64,000 nt of DNA from Forficula auricularia (lineage: Eukaryota > Arthropoda > Insecta > Dermaptera > Forficulidae). Below, piece by piece: positions 31,905 to 42,938 of this stretch. Made by a program: the position numbers and the translations under genes. The notes under the pieces were generated by a model. The model did not search any database and was not told the DNA's origin. It was given only the letters and a program-made list of their open reading frames with translations. Location of the stretch: the NCBI GenBank assembly GCA_024734495.1, contig JALMQS010000069.1:348961-412960 (forward strand). The letters are read 5' to 3'. Position 1 is the stretch's first letter. Every line of letters begins with the position of its first letter.

Positions 31905-32205
31905 ATCTGGTCTTAATTTCTTTGATATTAGTTGAAATATTTTTATATTGCATTATTAGAGGTCCCACAGGGGGTTGAATTCAAGTACTAAACACAAATT
32001 TCGGGCATGTTAGTTCGACCCTTTCGAAATTTTTTGCTACATTTTAATATATTGCATGCCAGAGGTGTTTTGTGTTTGAGGGTCGAACTAAGATGCCCGG
32101 GAAGTGTGTGAGTACCTGGGTTTAACTCCTGGGGGGACAGACCTTCTGATAATGCAATACCAAAATATTTCGGCTAATATCAAAGAAATTAAGACCAGAC
32201 AAATT
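31905..32205. repeat. Foldback element
   Basis: TTATCTGGTCTTAATTTCTTTG (31910) pairs with its complement at 32175-32200; GGTCGAAC and GGGCAT blocks pair nearer the centre. Confidence 0.72.
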
Positions 32206-32614
32206 AAATTCTTTTCATAAAGTATTATATTTTTTAGTACTTGAAAAGAGTATTTCTTCATTGGATCAATTTTTATTTTTGACCTTCACCGTCAGTCTTT
32301 TTAATTAGAAATATTTTTTCCTTATCTCTCATGGGATCAATTATCCGATTGGATATAGAAAATTCATTTAGATTGTTATAGATAGCCATATAAACGAATC
32401 TACATAATATATATTTGGTATATAATATATGTATATTATGTTTGTCTGCATCAAACGGAGGACAACCTCATTGATTTCTCTTTATGATTCAACAATTCTG
32501 CTATTCTTGACAAAACCAAATCTTTTCAATGGGTTCGCCTGCCGTATAGACGAGCTCTCTCTTTTCCTTCATAATAGGTTGCATAACCTGCAGGCGGCCA
32601 GTTAGAGAAGACAA
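32206..32614. repeat. Fragments of the hammerhead/TATA repeat family
   Basis: 32280-32350 shows GTCAGTCTTTTTAATTAG and TCTCATGGGATCAATTA. 32440-32510 carries GCATCAAACGGAGGACAACC and CTCTTTATGATTCAACAATT. Both are remnants of the family at 9.96-11.08 kb. Confidence 0.55.
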
Positions 32615-32875
32615 TAAACCAATGAAATTTAGGGAACGCGGTGTTGGTTTATAGTGAAACATTATTAAAATTATATTAGGTTAAAGTTGGTGGTGTTTCA
32701 CAAAGAGAAAAAATTATTTCGAGCTCTTAACTGATCAGTTAATGTTCTCTGACGATGAGTTAAGAGCTCGAAATATATAAAGTAAACTAAAAAAAATCTT
32801 TGTATTTTAATTTTTTCTCTTTGTGAAACACCACCAACTCCAAACTAATATAATTTTAATAAACACAATGGTTAT
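32615..32875. repeat. Foldback with GGTGTTTCACAAAGAG arms
   Basis: Left GGTGGTGTTTCACAAAGAGA and its complement at 32815-32840. A related element was inserted at 55150-55370. Confidence 0.75.
32744..32780 (+). ncRNA. Hammerhead-like motif
   Basis: CTGACGA 32749-32755, extra T, stem II GAG/CTC, GAAA, ATAT stem III. Stem I is poor; on the opposite arm the core reads CTGATCA and is broken. Confidence 0.42.
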
Positions 32876-33109
32876 CCTACCTCCAAATAACTTTAATTTG
32901 TAAATTTAAAATATACGAATCCGAACAGGGAATTTATGGATGAGAAATAAATAAATAAATAATAAAAAAATAATTTATGAATTAAGATTTAACTTTTTCT
33001 AAAACAAAATGTAAAATTTCAATATTTTAAATTCATTCTATTTGTATTTATTTAAAGACGAGAATAATATTCCGTATATATTAATACGTAGTGAAGCATT
33101 ATTTTACCC

Positions 33110-33310
33110 ATTGTTTATACACCTAATTATTATAGAGTATTACTTTTGGTAGGTAGCTCGACAGGTTGAGCTTGTCGGAAGCTAGACTGGACCCAATGCA
33201 AAAAAATTTTCAAAATCGGTTGACAATTGGCGGAGATATGAGGTAACATAGGCACAAAAAAAAAAAATCAGTCTAATAGAGAACCTCCTCCTTTTTTGAA
33301 GTCGGTTAAA
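33110..33310 (-). repeat. Dispersed repeat family G, inverse copy
   Basis: Plus strand reads GAACCTCCTCCTTTTTTGAAGTCGG preceded by GGAGATATGAGGTAACATAGG. Confidence 0.7.
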
Positions 33311-33344
33311 AAGTGGTTAAATATTTAAAAATAGTGTCTCCATG

Positions 33345-33590
33345 TCAAATCACATCCCCAAGGGACGATCTACCATGATCGACTGGCTATGAATCCGAAT
33401 TACCATTGATATTAATGAGATGTCTCTTTTAAAAAATTTATTTTGAATGTAATTATAGATCTATTTTTGCATTCAAAATAAATTTTTAAAAATGAGACAT
33501 CTCATTAATATCAGAAGATTGGTTCGGAGTTCATAGCCAGTCGTCCATATGTAGATCGTCCCCTTGGAAGTGTGATTTGCAGCGAATGTG
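33345..33590. repeat. Foldback element
   Basis: AAATCACATCCCCAAGGGACGA (33348) and GACTGGCTATGAA pair with complements at 33530-33585; the centre is AAATTTATTTTGAATG and its complement. Confidence 0.75.
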
Positions 33591-34159
33591 GTTTAAATGC
33601 AGCACCACTTTGCGCTCTTGGATTGTCTCTGGTCGAGATGTATTCTTTCTGGAACTCGTCCGTCAGGAATGGATAAAAACTGATCTATTGTGATATGTTA
33701 TCTGTGATTTCCCAGTGAAATGTATTGTTCAATCAAAAAAATTTTATAAACAAAAAATGTAAATAGGTCTGATGAGCCAAACAATGGCGAAACTAGTAAC
33801 AATAATAAATAATTCAACATGAACATTTATTAAATTTCATTTATCCATTTCAAAATTTTCTATTATTAATACGAAGGAGCTAAACATAAAAAGATAATTT
33901 ATATTAATTTCTCACTCCTAAACACTAAAATACTCTATAAATTTATTTTATATTTATGTTTATTTTTATTATTAATTACTTATAAGTGCGTCTGTAGGGT
34001 CAATATGTTTTCATTTTTTTTGTTATTTAATCAATGTTTGGGTGATCGATTCTTTCATTAGAATCTGATCGGTAAAATGACTAAAAAGGCTCTTCCTTTA
34101 TCGCAAAGGATGCCAAATACAAGTACATGCTAGTAGAGATTAATTTCTAATTTCTTTTA
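33591..34159. other. Spacer
   Basis: A short GC-richer open stretch at 33580-33690 (SVICSECGLNAAPLCALG...) has no splice sites I trust. Otherwise AT-rich. Confidence 0.35.
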
Positions 34160-34289
34160 TTCTAAGAACTTGACTCTACACTGAAAAAAAAAACAATTTC
34201 TTTATAGTAAATATATTGATAGAGTTGATCATTTTTAATGAGTTCATATTTATTCCACAGATATTTTATTAATAGTCAGAGATACATAA

Positions 34290-34650
34290 TTAGTAGAGAT
34301 TGTGGTGTTGGTGCAAGGTGAAACATCTTTAATAAAGATAAGAGTAAAATAAATATTATATTTAATATTGATTTACTATGAGTTAGAGATACTAGGTCAC
34401 TTATTTCACATTAAAATTAAAAAATTAAAAGATATAAATTTTTTTCTTTTTCAATATATATATTTCGGGCTATCAACCCATCTTCAGGAAGTACAGAAAT
34501 TGGGTTGATAGCCCGAAATATATATATTGAAAAAGAAAAAAAATTTATATCTTTTTAATTTTTTAATTTTAATGTGAAATAAGTGACCTAGTATCCTCTA
34601 ACTCATAGTAAATCAATATTAAATATAATATTTATTAAGATTGGAGTAAT
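34290..34650. repeat. Foldback family I, long copy
   Basis: The same arms as 20038-20310, plus a central TCAATATATATATTTCGGGC palindrome carrying a hammerhead-like core. Confidence 0.8.
34455..34490 (-). ncRNA. Hammerhead-like motif
   Basis: Minus strand: CTGAAGA (34487-34481), extra T, stem II GGG/CCC, GAAA, then ATAT. The other arm lacks CTGAAGA. Confidence 0.42.
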
Positions 34651-34679
34651 TTTTGGAGACGGACTGATAAGTGAATTAA

Positions 34680-34835
34680 GTGGATATTGATGAGGCAGTC
34701 CAAAAAAAGAAGAAGACAATTTACACTATCTTTCCATTCATAAAACCGACGTTTCGGAGGCTAAAAAAATAGTGTAAATTATCTTCTTTCTTTTTTTTGG
34801 ACTGCCTCATCAATATCCACTTAATAATATTTATT
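34680..34835. repeat. Foldback GGCAGTCC family, short
   Basis: GATATTGATGAGGCAGTCC (34686) and its complement (34800-34825), with ACGTTTCGGAGG half-core inside. Confidence 0.7.
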
Positions 34836-35330
34836 TAATCTTATCTTTAATCAAGATACATTGAAATCATTCCAAATATGACCAAATTTTTAGGTATTTA
34901 ATCCAAATATATTATATACTTGAGTGATTTATTTTATTCTATTAGATATCTCTTACATATTAAATGAATTTCTTGTTTAGCTTCTAGTGAAACGATCTTA
35001 TTTTATATAAACGAATAAATATCTAAATTAAAAAATAAATAGTATGAAAGCTGTAAAATGTTTGAAATATAAACAATTATAAAAAATAATTAAATACAAA
35101 AGTTAGTTTGATTTATTCAAATCAGCTGATAATAAGCTCTTGTATGATTTGTGTAAGTTGTATTCTGCTGTTAATGTTTACATCCATGAACATAGCGTTT
35201 CTGCGATTTTTTAAAGTAAATTTCTCAGTAAATTCCACGGTCAACTGATATATTTTTATTGGAAAAAAAGAAACCTGCATGTTTCAAAAAGCTAATTTTT
35301 AGTTTTATTTTAACTTTATCAATTCAACTT

Positions 35331-35347
35331 NNNNNNNNNNNNNNNNN
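35331..35347. other. Assembly gap (17 N)
   Basis: Seventeen undetermined bases. The true gap length may differ. Confidence 0.99.
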
Positions 35348-35725
35348 ATACTTAATAATTATAGAAATGTTTTATTTTAACAATATTTTCAGGTTTGAAT
35401 AATAATTACCTAAAATCTAAAAAATATAGACGAAAAAAAATATTAATTTGACTTTGTGACATCACAATTTTTAAGATCTCCAGGCTCCCCTCTCTCATTT
35501 TGTCACAAATCTGAGAGCCCCCTCCCACCTTACTGTGTGACGTAATTTATGGACGGCCCTTTAGGGAAAAGAAGTATGCAGAAGGCCCGAAAATAGGAAG
35601 TATTAAGTTGAATATTTTTAAGTTAAATATATATCTACGGCTGAAAAAATATTAATTTTTTTTATAAACTGTTAAATAATTTCAATTTTTAGGAATTTTT
35701 CACTAAAAATATATATAAAACTAAC
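35348..35725. other. Spacer
   Basis: AT-rich with a CCCCTC-rich patch near 35480-35530; nothing else. Confidence 0.35.
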
Positions 35726-36591
35726 AGGTCATTCAATAAGTCCGTAGGATAAGTAAGAAAAAAACAAAATTTTGACAAAACTCGATTTTATTATTCAACA
35801 TAGTAGCCTTCGAGGGCGATACAACGAGTATAGCGATTTTCCAACTTTTCGATACCACTTTTATACTACGATTTCTCTTTCTCGTTAAAATAGGCCTCAG
35901 TTTCAGCGATTACTTCATCATTGAACTTCTTTTGGATTCTGGTGTGTAATAGTGAAGCCATGTCTTATCCATTGTCACATATTGACGATAGAATTACATT
36001 TTATTGCTGTTTAACAGCGCCAAACACTCCTCTGAAGCATCGAATCGTTGTTGTTTTTGATCGACTGAGAGCTCACGCGGCAACCACTTTGCACAGAGCT
36101 TTCGAATACGCAGATGTTCGTATAAAATGGTAAAAACACTACCATCTGATATCTTTACAATGCCAGCTAGCTCGCGCACCTTCAATTTGCGATCTTTCAT
36201 AACCAATTTGTGGATTTTTTTGTTTTCTGGAATAACAGCCTCTTTTGGGCGTTCACTGCGCTCTGCATCATTTGTGCTGGTTAAATTCAGCAATCCACTT
36301 CTCTACCATTTGTCTCGATGGAGCAGAGTTCGGATAATGTTTATCAAGCCATTGTTTGGTTTCCACTGTATTTTTTTCATCAAAAAGCAATGCTTTATTA
36401 AAACTCGAAATTCACTTTTTTTTCAATAACAAAAGTTGCTTCACACAAAATGCTATAACTCACGAATCAATAGTCAGATTGCTGTCAAATTTATACACGT
36501 ATCGTTTGAAGGTTAGTACTAAATAAAAATCATATGGAAAAATTCTAGTAACGCCATCTATGTGTCATCCTACGGACTTATTGAATGACCT
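35726..36591 (-). mobile_element. Mariner element, internally deleted
   Basis: Terminal inverted repeats AGGTCATTCAATAAGTCCGT (35726) and its exact complement ending at 36591. The total of 866 bp is shorter than the usual 1.3 kb. The minus-strand transposase is decayed and lacks most of the catalytic domain. Confidence 0.88.
35790..36430 (-). pseudogene. Mariner transposase remnant
   Basis: The readable central part contains RPKEAVIPENKKIHKLVMKD, then KVRELAGIVKISDGSVFTIL and LCAKWLPRELSVDQKQ, which is the helix-turn-helix DNA-binding region and WVPR-like motif of mariner transposases. Upstream, in other frames, are FRVLIKHCFLM-like and STNDAERS sequences, so the N-terminus is frameshifted. 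Downstream, after CLALLNSNK, the text jumps to WLHYYTPESK and then to DEVIAETEAYF near the C-terminus. That removes most of the DDD catalytic domain. It cannot encode an active enzyme but could be mobilised in trans through its intact ends. Confidence 0.85.
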
Positions 36592-37199
36592 AATAGTCTT
36601 GAGCCAAACTTTAATTGATAAATATCGATTCATAGTCACAAATTATAATAAATTATTCATTTATATAATATTTTTGTTTACAATTAGGAGACCATGGGGA
36701 ACTTTTGTGGGTGTATTCAAAATGATATAAGACTAATTTCCCGAAGGTTATCTAATTGTAACCAAAAGTATTATAAAATAATAAATAAGGGAACAACAAT
36801 CCTGGAACCTGTATTGAAGAAGATTTTCTACTATGAATTATACATTATATTAATGGATTATTAAATTAAAATTCGATCGATACGTTTCAATATAATTATA
36901 TCATTATATAATATGAAACACACCTAGAATATTAATTTACTAATCTATCAAAGACTGATTTTCTCGACACCTTCACCCACTATAATATGTTGATTCCTTT
37001 TTTTTGTTGCTTTATCAATCTCACCTAAAATTTCTTGTAAAAGGAAAAAAAATCTGGTGTGTGAACTCGACTTTCACTTATAACCTCATCATACTAATTT
37101 CCCCCTTTAAAATTAATCTCTTCTCACTTTTATAACCGACATTTAAAAATACAAAACAGAATATTTCATTATTCGAGTCCATGATTATTAATTAAAAGG
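36592..37199. other. Spacer
   Basis: AT-rich, no feature. Confidence 0.4.
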
Positions 37200-37254
37200 G
37201 ATCGAAGGGTGTTGGACTTGACTTTAAATTAAATACAAAGTTTTTATTTAAATA

Positions 37255-37296
37255 GGCCAAACGTTTCGTTGCTGGTTCATAACTTCTTCAGTGGCT
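37255..37296 (-). ncRNA. Hammerhead-like ribozyme, full core
   Basis: Minus strand: stem I GCCA (37295-37292) with TGGC (37259-37256), four perfect pairs; CTGAAGA; extra A; stem II GTT(A)/(C)AAC; GAAA; ACGT stem III; cleavage expected after the base at 37260. Confidence 0.66.
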
Positions 37297-37576
37297 GAAA
37301 TAGCGAAACAAAGCCGTTAGACATCTTTTTATTAATCAATTATTTCATTATTTACAAAAGTACAATTGTAAGTTTTTTTCACCTCATTTATTAAACTTAT
37401 CTGTCTGGGGGTTTTGACTAAGAGAAAACTTCCATTTTCAAACAGTATCTTTACAAATCACTCAATTATATCAAATAATATAAAACATAAAACATTGTTT
37501 TAAATGCTGTACTTTTGTAAAAATGAAATAATTGATTAATAAAAAGATATCTAAAAGGCTTTGTTTCGCTATTTTA

Positions 37577-37616
37577 GCAACTGAAGAAGTTGTGAACTAG
37601 CAACGAAACGTTTGGC
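37577..37616 (+). ncRNA. Hammerhead-like ribozyme, near-complete
   Basis: CTGAAGA 37581-37587, extra A, stem II GTTG/CAAC, GAAAC 37605-37609, ACGT. Stem I GCAA versus TGGC has one mismatch (A37579 with G37614) relative to its mirror copy. Confidence 0.58.
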
Positions 37617-37670
37617 CTATTTAAATAAAAACTTTATATTTAATTTAAAGTCAAGTCCAACTCCTACGAT

Positions 37671-38721
37671 TCCTTTAGATGGGAAAATTTTGAAATTCAT
37701 CATTTATGAGCCGCCCGTAAACCAATTTTTCCCGCAGAAAACCGTATTAATTAAAAAGAGCACATATTTTTACATAAATACAGCGAGTTTAATCAAAACA
37801 GCTAGAGCAGTTTTAATCTTAAAAGAGTGTATAGTCAGAGAAGTAAAGTGCCACTTTCGGTATGTTGATTTTATCCAAAACCCTGTTATCACACTACGGC
37901 TGATTTCTAATATAAATAAAAATTTTACTAAACACGATTCTGGGCTATGCTGACCACATATATGCCATCTTCGAAACTCAGTGGACCTTAAAACGTGTAT
38001 TTCCGATGAAAACTGGAATTCGAAATTTTTGTCGATCGCAATACCATATACTATATACTCCATATATCGGTAAGTGAAAGTAAAAGAATCAATTTTTTAC
38101 GGAGATAAAGTTTCGATTAAATTCATAATAACTAAAATATTAATAATAGTAATAAAAATAAATTTTCGCTTTTTTTTTTTATTTCTCGAATATAATATAG
38201 ACCCGTTCTTTCTGTTTTTTTTGACGAGGAGGGTTATATTGATGGCCAGGATGGATAGTAAGACACCTGTTCGTTTATTTTCTGGCCAGCTAATCAAGGG
38301 TAAGCATTAATTGGGTGGCTATTTATGAAAATGTGTTAAAAAGAATAATGAATCTTGAGGAAGCCTTTTTCTTTAGTCAAAAGGGAATATAAAAAAAAGT
38401 CTGAATTGAGCCAATTAACACCACCAACAAAGAGGGGGTTACCAAGAGGTTGGGTTAAACTGCAGAACAAGCGGAAGCTATAAAAATACACCAATCAATC
38501 GAGAGTGAGAGAGAGGGCTATTTATCATATACACATACACACACTCTCCATGAACAATCAATATAAATATAGAAGGAGTCATCCACACTGAAAAAACGAT
38601 ATATTTATAGTTAATAAATTATACTTGATATGAATGGTGAAGTTAATTATGGTGAAATCGATCTCTGTTCAATATGAATAAATGATATACTTATTTTAAG
38701 TATTCTCATATTAGCAATTCT
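37671..38721. other. Unassigned segment with a lone splice donor
   Basis: A 113-codon frame spans 37612-37953, and ATCG|GTAAGT at 38070 resembles a donor, but there is no recognisable protein and no convincing acceptor. 38400-38720 is unique AT-rich sequence; ACTGAAAAAACGATATATTT at 38588 resembles 34180. Confidence 0.3.
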
Positions 38722-38971
38722 AGATAAATTAATAGTTAAGATGCCGCTATTTGAACCAAACACCAATAAGTAAATTATGAAAATATTGTTATTTGAGTAA
38801 AATTTAATAGTTGGGTATTTAAATGGAATAATATGTACGTAATTACGACAAGAAATGATATAAATTTGAATATTTTTTATTTATAATAAATATGAGTATA
38901 TATTTCTGACTAGAAGATGAGTATATTCATTTGATGTAGGATCTATATTCAATCAAATGAATTATATAAAT
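38722..38971 (+). repeat. Direct duplication, copy 1
   Basis: TTAATAGTTAAGATGCCGCT through TTCAATCAAATGAAT; the partner is at 39546-39812. Confidence 0.8.
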
Positions 38972-39545
38972 ATTTATATAATATTTATTTTAATTATTCA
39001 TTAGGTGAATTAATTAGATAAAAATTTGAATTAATTATTATATTTGATTTAAGTTACAAGGTGATCTACTTTTATTATATATTAATATTTCTTATAATCA
39101 TATAGTGGGTTTTTAAAATTAAAAAAAAAAAAAAACAATTAATAGCAAATTTTTGTTATTTTTTTAAATATCTTAATTATTAAGATATTACTATTTGCAA
39201 AAAATCTAAGTCGTTTTATGATAAAAAATCATTCGTTTAGATATAATAATAGATTTGACTAGTAGTAAACAAGACATTCATTTAATATTAAAATATATCT
39301 AATAGAATAAAATAGATCACTCAAGTATATAATATATTTGGATTAAATACCTAAAAATTTGGTCATATTTGGAATGATTTCGATTTATATTGATTATTAA
39401 TAAAATATCTTTGGAATAAATAGGAGGTCTTTAAAAATGCTCAACTTTAGCAATATACTGCATGTACTCAGTAAAACAACGACAGCTCAATTAAACATTT
39501 AAAGTTTTTGAGGAAGTTTTGAGATTTTATTGAAAAAAGATATTA
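38972..39545. other. Spacer containing the right arm of the 34.2/39.3-kb inverted repeat
   Basis: 39270-39450 is the inverted arm; the rest is AT-rich. Confidence 0.5.
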
Positions 39546-39812
39546 AAGTAGATATATTAATAGTTAAGATGCAGCTATTTGAACCAAGCACCAATAAGTA
39601 AATAATGAAAATATTGTTATTTGAGTAAAATAGTAGAATAGTTAAATTTAATAGTTGGGTATTTAAATGAAATAATACGTAATTACGACAAGAAATTATA
39701 TAAACTTGAATATTTTTTATTTATAATAAATATATGTATGTATTTCTGACTAGAAGATGAGTATATTCATTTGATGTAGAATCAATATTCAATCAAATGA
39801 ATGATATAAATT
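39546..39812 (+). repeat. Direct duplication, copy 2
   Basis: Same as 38722-38971 with a short insertion (GTAGAATAGTTAAATTTAAT); the two copies are about 820 bp apart. Confidence 0.8.
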
Positions 39813-39970
39813 ATTAATAATAATAAAAAATGAACCAATATTATGAAAATATAGAAAAGAGTTCTAAGCTCAAAAATTATTGTTTAAATTTAAGATATCC
39901 CCATTTTTTTAAAGAGTTTTTAAAATTTCTTGAAAAAAAGATCTTAAAGTAATTTAAGAAATTATTATTA

Positions 39971-40181
39971 TTTTTTTTATTTATTTATTGTCACTGGGAA
40001 CAAAGCCCATTTAGACAGCACATAAGTAAAGTGTTAGTAGGGTTAGTGAGGGAGCCGAGTTTTTAGCCGGTAGAAATTTTTATTTGCCAGCCAGGATCGA
40101 ACCCTGGCCTTCCGCTCCAACATCGTCATAATCGACCGATGCGAAGAGGGGCTAGCGCGTCGGCTAATCCGACTCCCCAAG
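39971..40181 (-). mobile_element. tRNA-derived SINE B, copy 2
   Basis: Highly similar to 25118-25342. Flanks AAGAAATTATTATTA (left) and AAGAAATTGTTAATAA (right) look like a target duplication of about 12-15 bp, as expected for LINE-driven retrotransposition. Confidence 0.82.
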
Positions 40182-40749
40182 AAATTGTTAATAATAATAA
40201 AAAATGAGCCAATATTATAAAAAGCCTTAAAAGAGCTCAAAAATAAAAAATTATGGTTTATATTTAAGATATCCTCAATTTATGAGGGAGGTTCTAAAAT
40301 TTGTAGGTGATTGCATATTTCTGGTGCAACACTCTATTTCGTATCGATAAATATGATTCAAGTTAAAAATTTAGAAAAAAATTTCTTGTTAATTACCCAT
40401 TTGATGCCAATAGGAATATGGATCTATATAGTTGGGTAAACAGGGATATGGAGCCCTTCTTGCCCTCTCCCGCCTACGGGAATTGATCCTGTCAACAGTC
40501 GCCTCGTCGGACCACTGTGTCTCTGGTTCATTCAAATTTAGAATTCTCTCAAAATCTTTTAGAAAAGAAAAAAAAACAAAAAAAAAAATTAAAATTTTAG
40601 AATAAAGATATTTCAAAATCATAAATAAAGTAAAAAAAAAAAATAAATAAAAAAAAAAAATTATAAATCAAATAAATAGATAAGTTCAATAAAGTAGTAG
40701 TTCCGGAGAAATCGTGTGATATCTTAAAATGTTCCTAAATATACGCGTT
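40182..40749. other. Spacer
   Basis: A short GC-richer patch at 40440-40530 (AGCCCTTCTTGCCCTCTCCC) with no splice context I trust; long A-runs at 40565-40665. Confidence 0.35.
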
Positions 40750-41722
40750 AAGCTAAACAAGCATTTGATCTTTTATTTATGTGAAACCTACCTAGTATTT
40801 TATATTTAAAAAGCTAAACAAGGATCTGATCTTTTATTTATGTGAAACCTACCTAGCATTTTATATTTAAAAAGTTAAACAAGCATCTGATCTTTTATTT
40901 ATGTGAAACCTACTTAGTTTTTGATATTTAAAAAGCTAAACAAGCATTTGATCTTTTATTTATGTGAAACTTACCTAGCATTTTATATTTAAAAAGTTAA
41001 ACAAGCATCTGATCTTTTATTTATTGTGAAACCTACTTAGTTTTTTATATTTAAAAAGCTAAACAAGCATTTGATCTTTTATTTGTGTGAAACCTACCTA
41101 ATATTTTATATTTAAAAAGCTAAACAAGCATCTGATCTTTTATTTGTGTGAAACCTACCTAGTATTTTATATTTAAAAAGCTAAACAAGGATCTGATCTT
41201 TTATTTATGTGAAACCTACATAGTATTTTATATTTAAAAAAGCTAAACAAGCATCTGATCTTTTATTTATGTGAAACCTACCTAGCATTTTATATTTAAA
41301 AAGTTAAACAAGCATCTGATCTTTTATTTATGTGAAACCTACATAGCATTTTATATTTAAAAGTTAAACAAGCATCTGATCTTTTATTTATGTGAAACCT
41401 ACCTAGTTTTTATATTTAAAAAGCTAAACAAGCATCTGATCTTTTAATTATGTGAAACTCCACCTAGTATTTTATATTTAAAAAGCTAAAAACAAGCATT
41501 TGATCTTTTATTTGTGTGAAAAACCTACCTAATATTTTATATTTAAAAAGCTAAACAAGCATCTTGATCTTTTATTTGTGTGAAACCTACCTAGTATTTT
41601 ATATATTTAAGAAAGCTAAACAAGGATCTGATCTTTTATTTATGTGAAACCTACCTAGTATTTTATATTTAAAGAAAGCTGAACATGTTTATGTGAAACC
41701 TACCTAGTATTTTATATTTAAA
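40750..41722 (+). repeat. Tandem array of a roughly 61-bp unit
   Basis: About 16 units of the form AAGCTAAACAAGCATCTGAT, CTTTTATTTATGTGAAACCT, ACCTAGTATTTTATATTTAA. Divergence is low in the middle and rises near the right end, where units carry 1-4 base insertions and the last is truncated. Confidence 0.93.
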
Positions 41723-41937
41723 AATTTTATTGAAAAAGCTCCAAAATAACATTTTCAAAAAAATTTATTTAATTTATTTAATGTTTCAACAAGAACCTAC
41801 ACCATTCTCCTTAACATATAAATATATAAAAGCTTGTGTTTTGAGCTCATTTCTATCTTTAGATAGTATTCCCTATAGAAACATATTATTAAATTTAAAC
41901 TATTTTCTTTTGGAGACAGACTGATTGAATTCATCAT

Positions 41938-42600
41938 AGATGGAAAGGCAGCCCTAGAATAATGAAAAATAAAATTCCAAATAAAATAATAATTTATTGG
42001 AACGTAATTTTTATCTTCTTAAAAATCGATGTTTCGGTGCACTTTCCCGCATCATTCAGATTTTAAAAATTTTGTCTTTGAATCTTTGGCATTCCTCAGC
42101 ATGTATAGGCTTCTTAATTTCTTGTTTTAAACCCTCTACATAAGGCGTACATATGTTGCAGTAAAAACCCGTTTTTAATAAGAACGCGTTCTTACTAGTT
42201 AAATCGCGTTTCACTGAATGAATACCTTTATGGCAACTAGAGTTAACAAAAGTTGCATGAGTTTGGTTCAAAGGCCTAGAATCTTCATTTTTGACCTTCC
42301 GACTCATTTTGGGTGTTTATTTTCTAAAGAATTTTAAACAAAAATGTCAAAAATTAGAAGCAAAGTTGTAGAAAATGTAATTTTTTGACATTTTCGTTTT
42401 AAAAAATATTTGAAAATAAACACACCAAAATGAGGCGGAAGGTCAAAAATGAAGATTCTAGACCTTTGAACCAAACTCAACCAACATCAGTAAACTCTAG
42501 TTGCCACAAAGGTATTCAGTGAAACGCGTTTTAACTAGTAAGAACGAGTTCTTACTAAAAACGTGTTTTTACTGAAACATATACCATATATCAAGCAGAT
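41938..42600. repeat. Hammerhead-type end plus foldback with family E text
   Basis: 41938-42060: GATGGAAAGGCAGCCC end and a degenerate core (see 62745). 42165-42585: inverted repeat with GTAAAAACCCGTTTTTAATA and ACCTTTATGGCAACTAGAG, and with CAAACTCAACCAACATC blocks shared with family E. Confidence 0.65.
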
Positions 42601-42938
42601 GACACCCTTATTGATTTCCTATTGAAAATCTTTTTGTAGAAATTCAAAAAGAAATTGTAAGGAAATATTTTCTAATAAGAATGAAAAACTTTATTTTTTT
42701 AGCTTAACGGATAAATAAATAAATAAAGTCGTGGTAAGTGAGCGATTTTCGATAGCAAGCGAGAAGAAGCCTCGGCTCCCCTGACTGGCTGGCCCAAGCC
42801 GTACAAGTGGCCTGCTTTCTAGCTAGTAATCGGGGTCGGGGGTTAAAAGCTGCTTTGTCAACAACACCCCCACTTCTCACCCCTTTTGACCAACGTTTTT
42901 TTCTTTTCTTAAATCAGAAATCAAGAGAAGGTATTTAC
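42601..42938. other. Intron side of the Ala/Pro-rich exon
   Basis: A family repeat scrap at 42590-42620 (ATATCAAGCAGATGACACCC), then unique GC-richer sequence at 42740-42900 directly downstream of the minus-strand donor. It may hold intronic regulatory sequence. Confidence 0.35.

Larger units (their letters stand above)
37200..37670. repeat. Foldback with two strong hammerhead-like cores
   Basis: Arms GTTGGACTTGACTTTAAATT (37211) and its complement near 37640-37665. The interior pairs through TTTTATTAATCAATTATTTC. Confidence 0.82.
34165..39490. repeat. Widely spaced inverted repeat
   Basis: Sequence at 34175-34275 and 34858-34990 (e.g. TGACCAAATTTTTAGGTATTT) is found inverted at 39270-39450. 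The left arm is split by foldbacks at 34290-34650 and 34680-34830. The 4-kb loop includes the assembly gap and the mariner. Confidence 0.65.

Noticed and set aside
35921..36429. Plus-strand frames across the mariner
   Set aside because: Complement of the transposase; the minus strand gives clear mariner motifs.
37612..37953. 113-codon plus-strand frame with a donor at 38070
   Set aside because: No acceptor, no similarity recognised, and it begins inside a foldback arm.
40750..41722. Regularly spaced repeats resembling a CRISPR array
   Set aside because: The whole unit repeats without unique spacers, in a eukaryotic context without cas genes. It is a satellite.
40750..41722. Hammerhead motif in the 61-bp satellite (CTGATC...GTGAAACC)
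   Set aside because: The core is CTGATCT, not CTGANGA, there is no stem II pairing and many units read TTTGATC.
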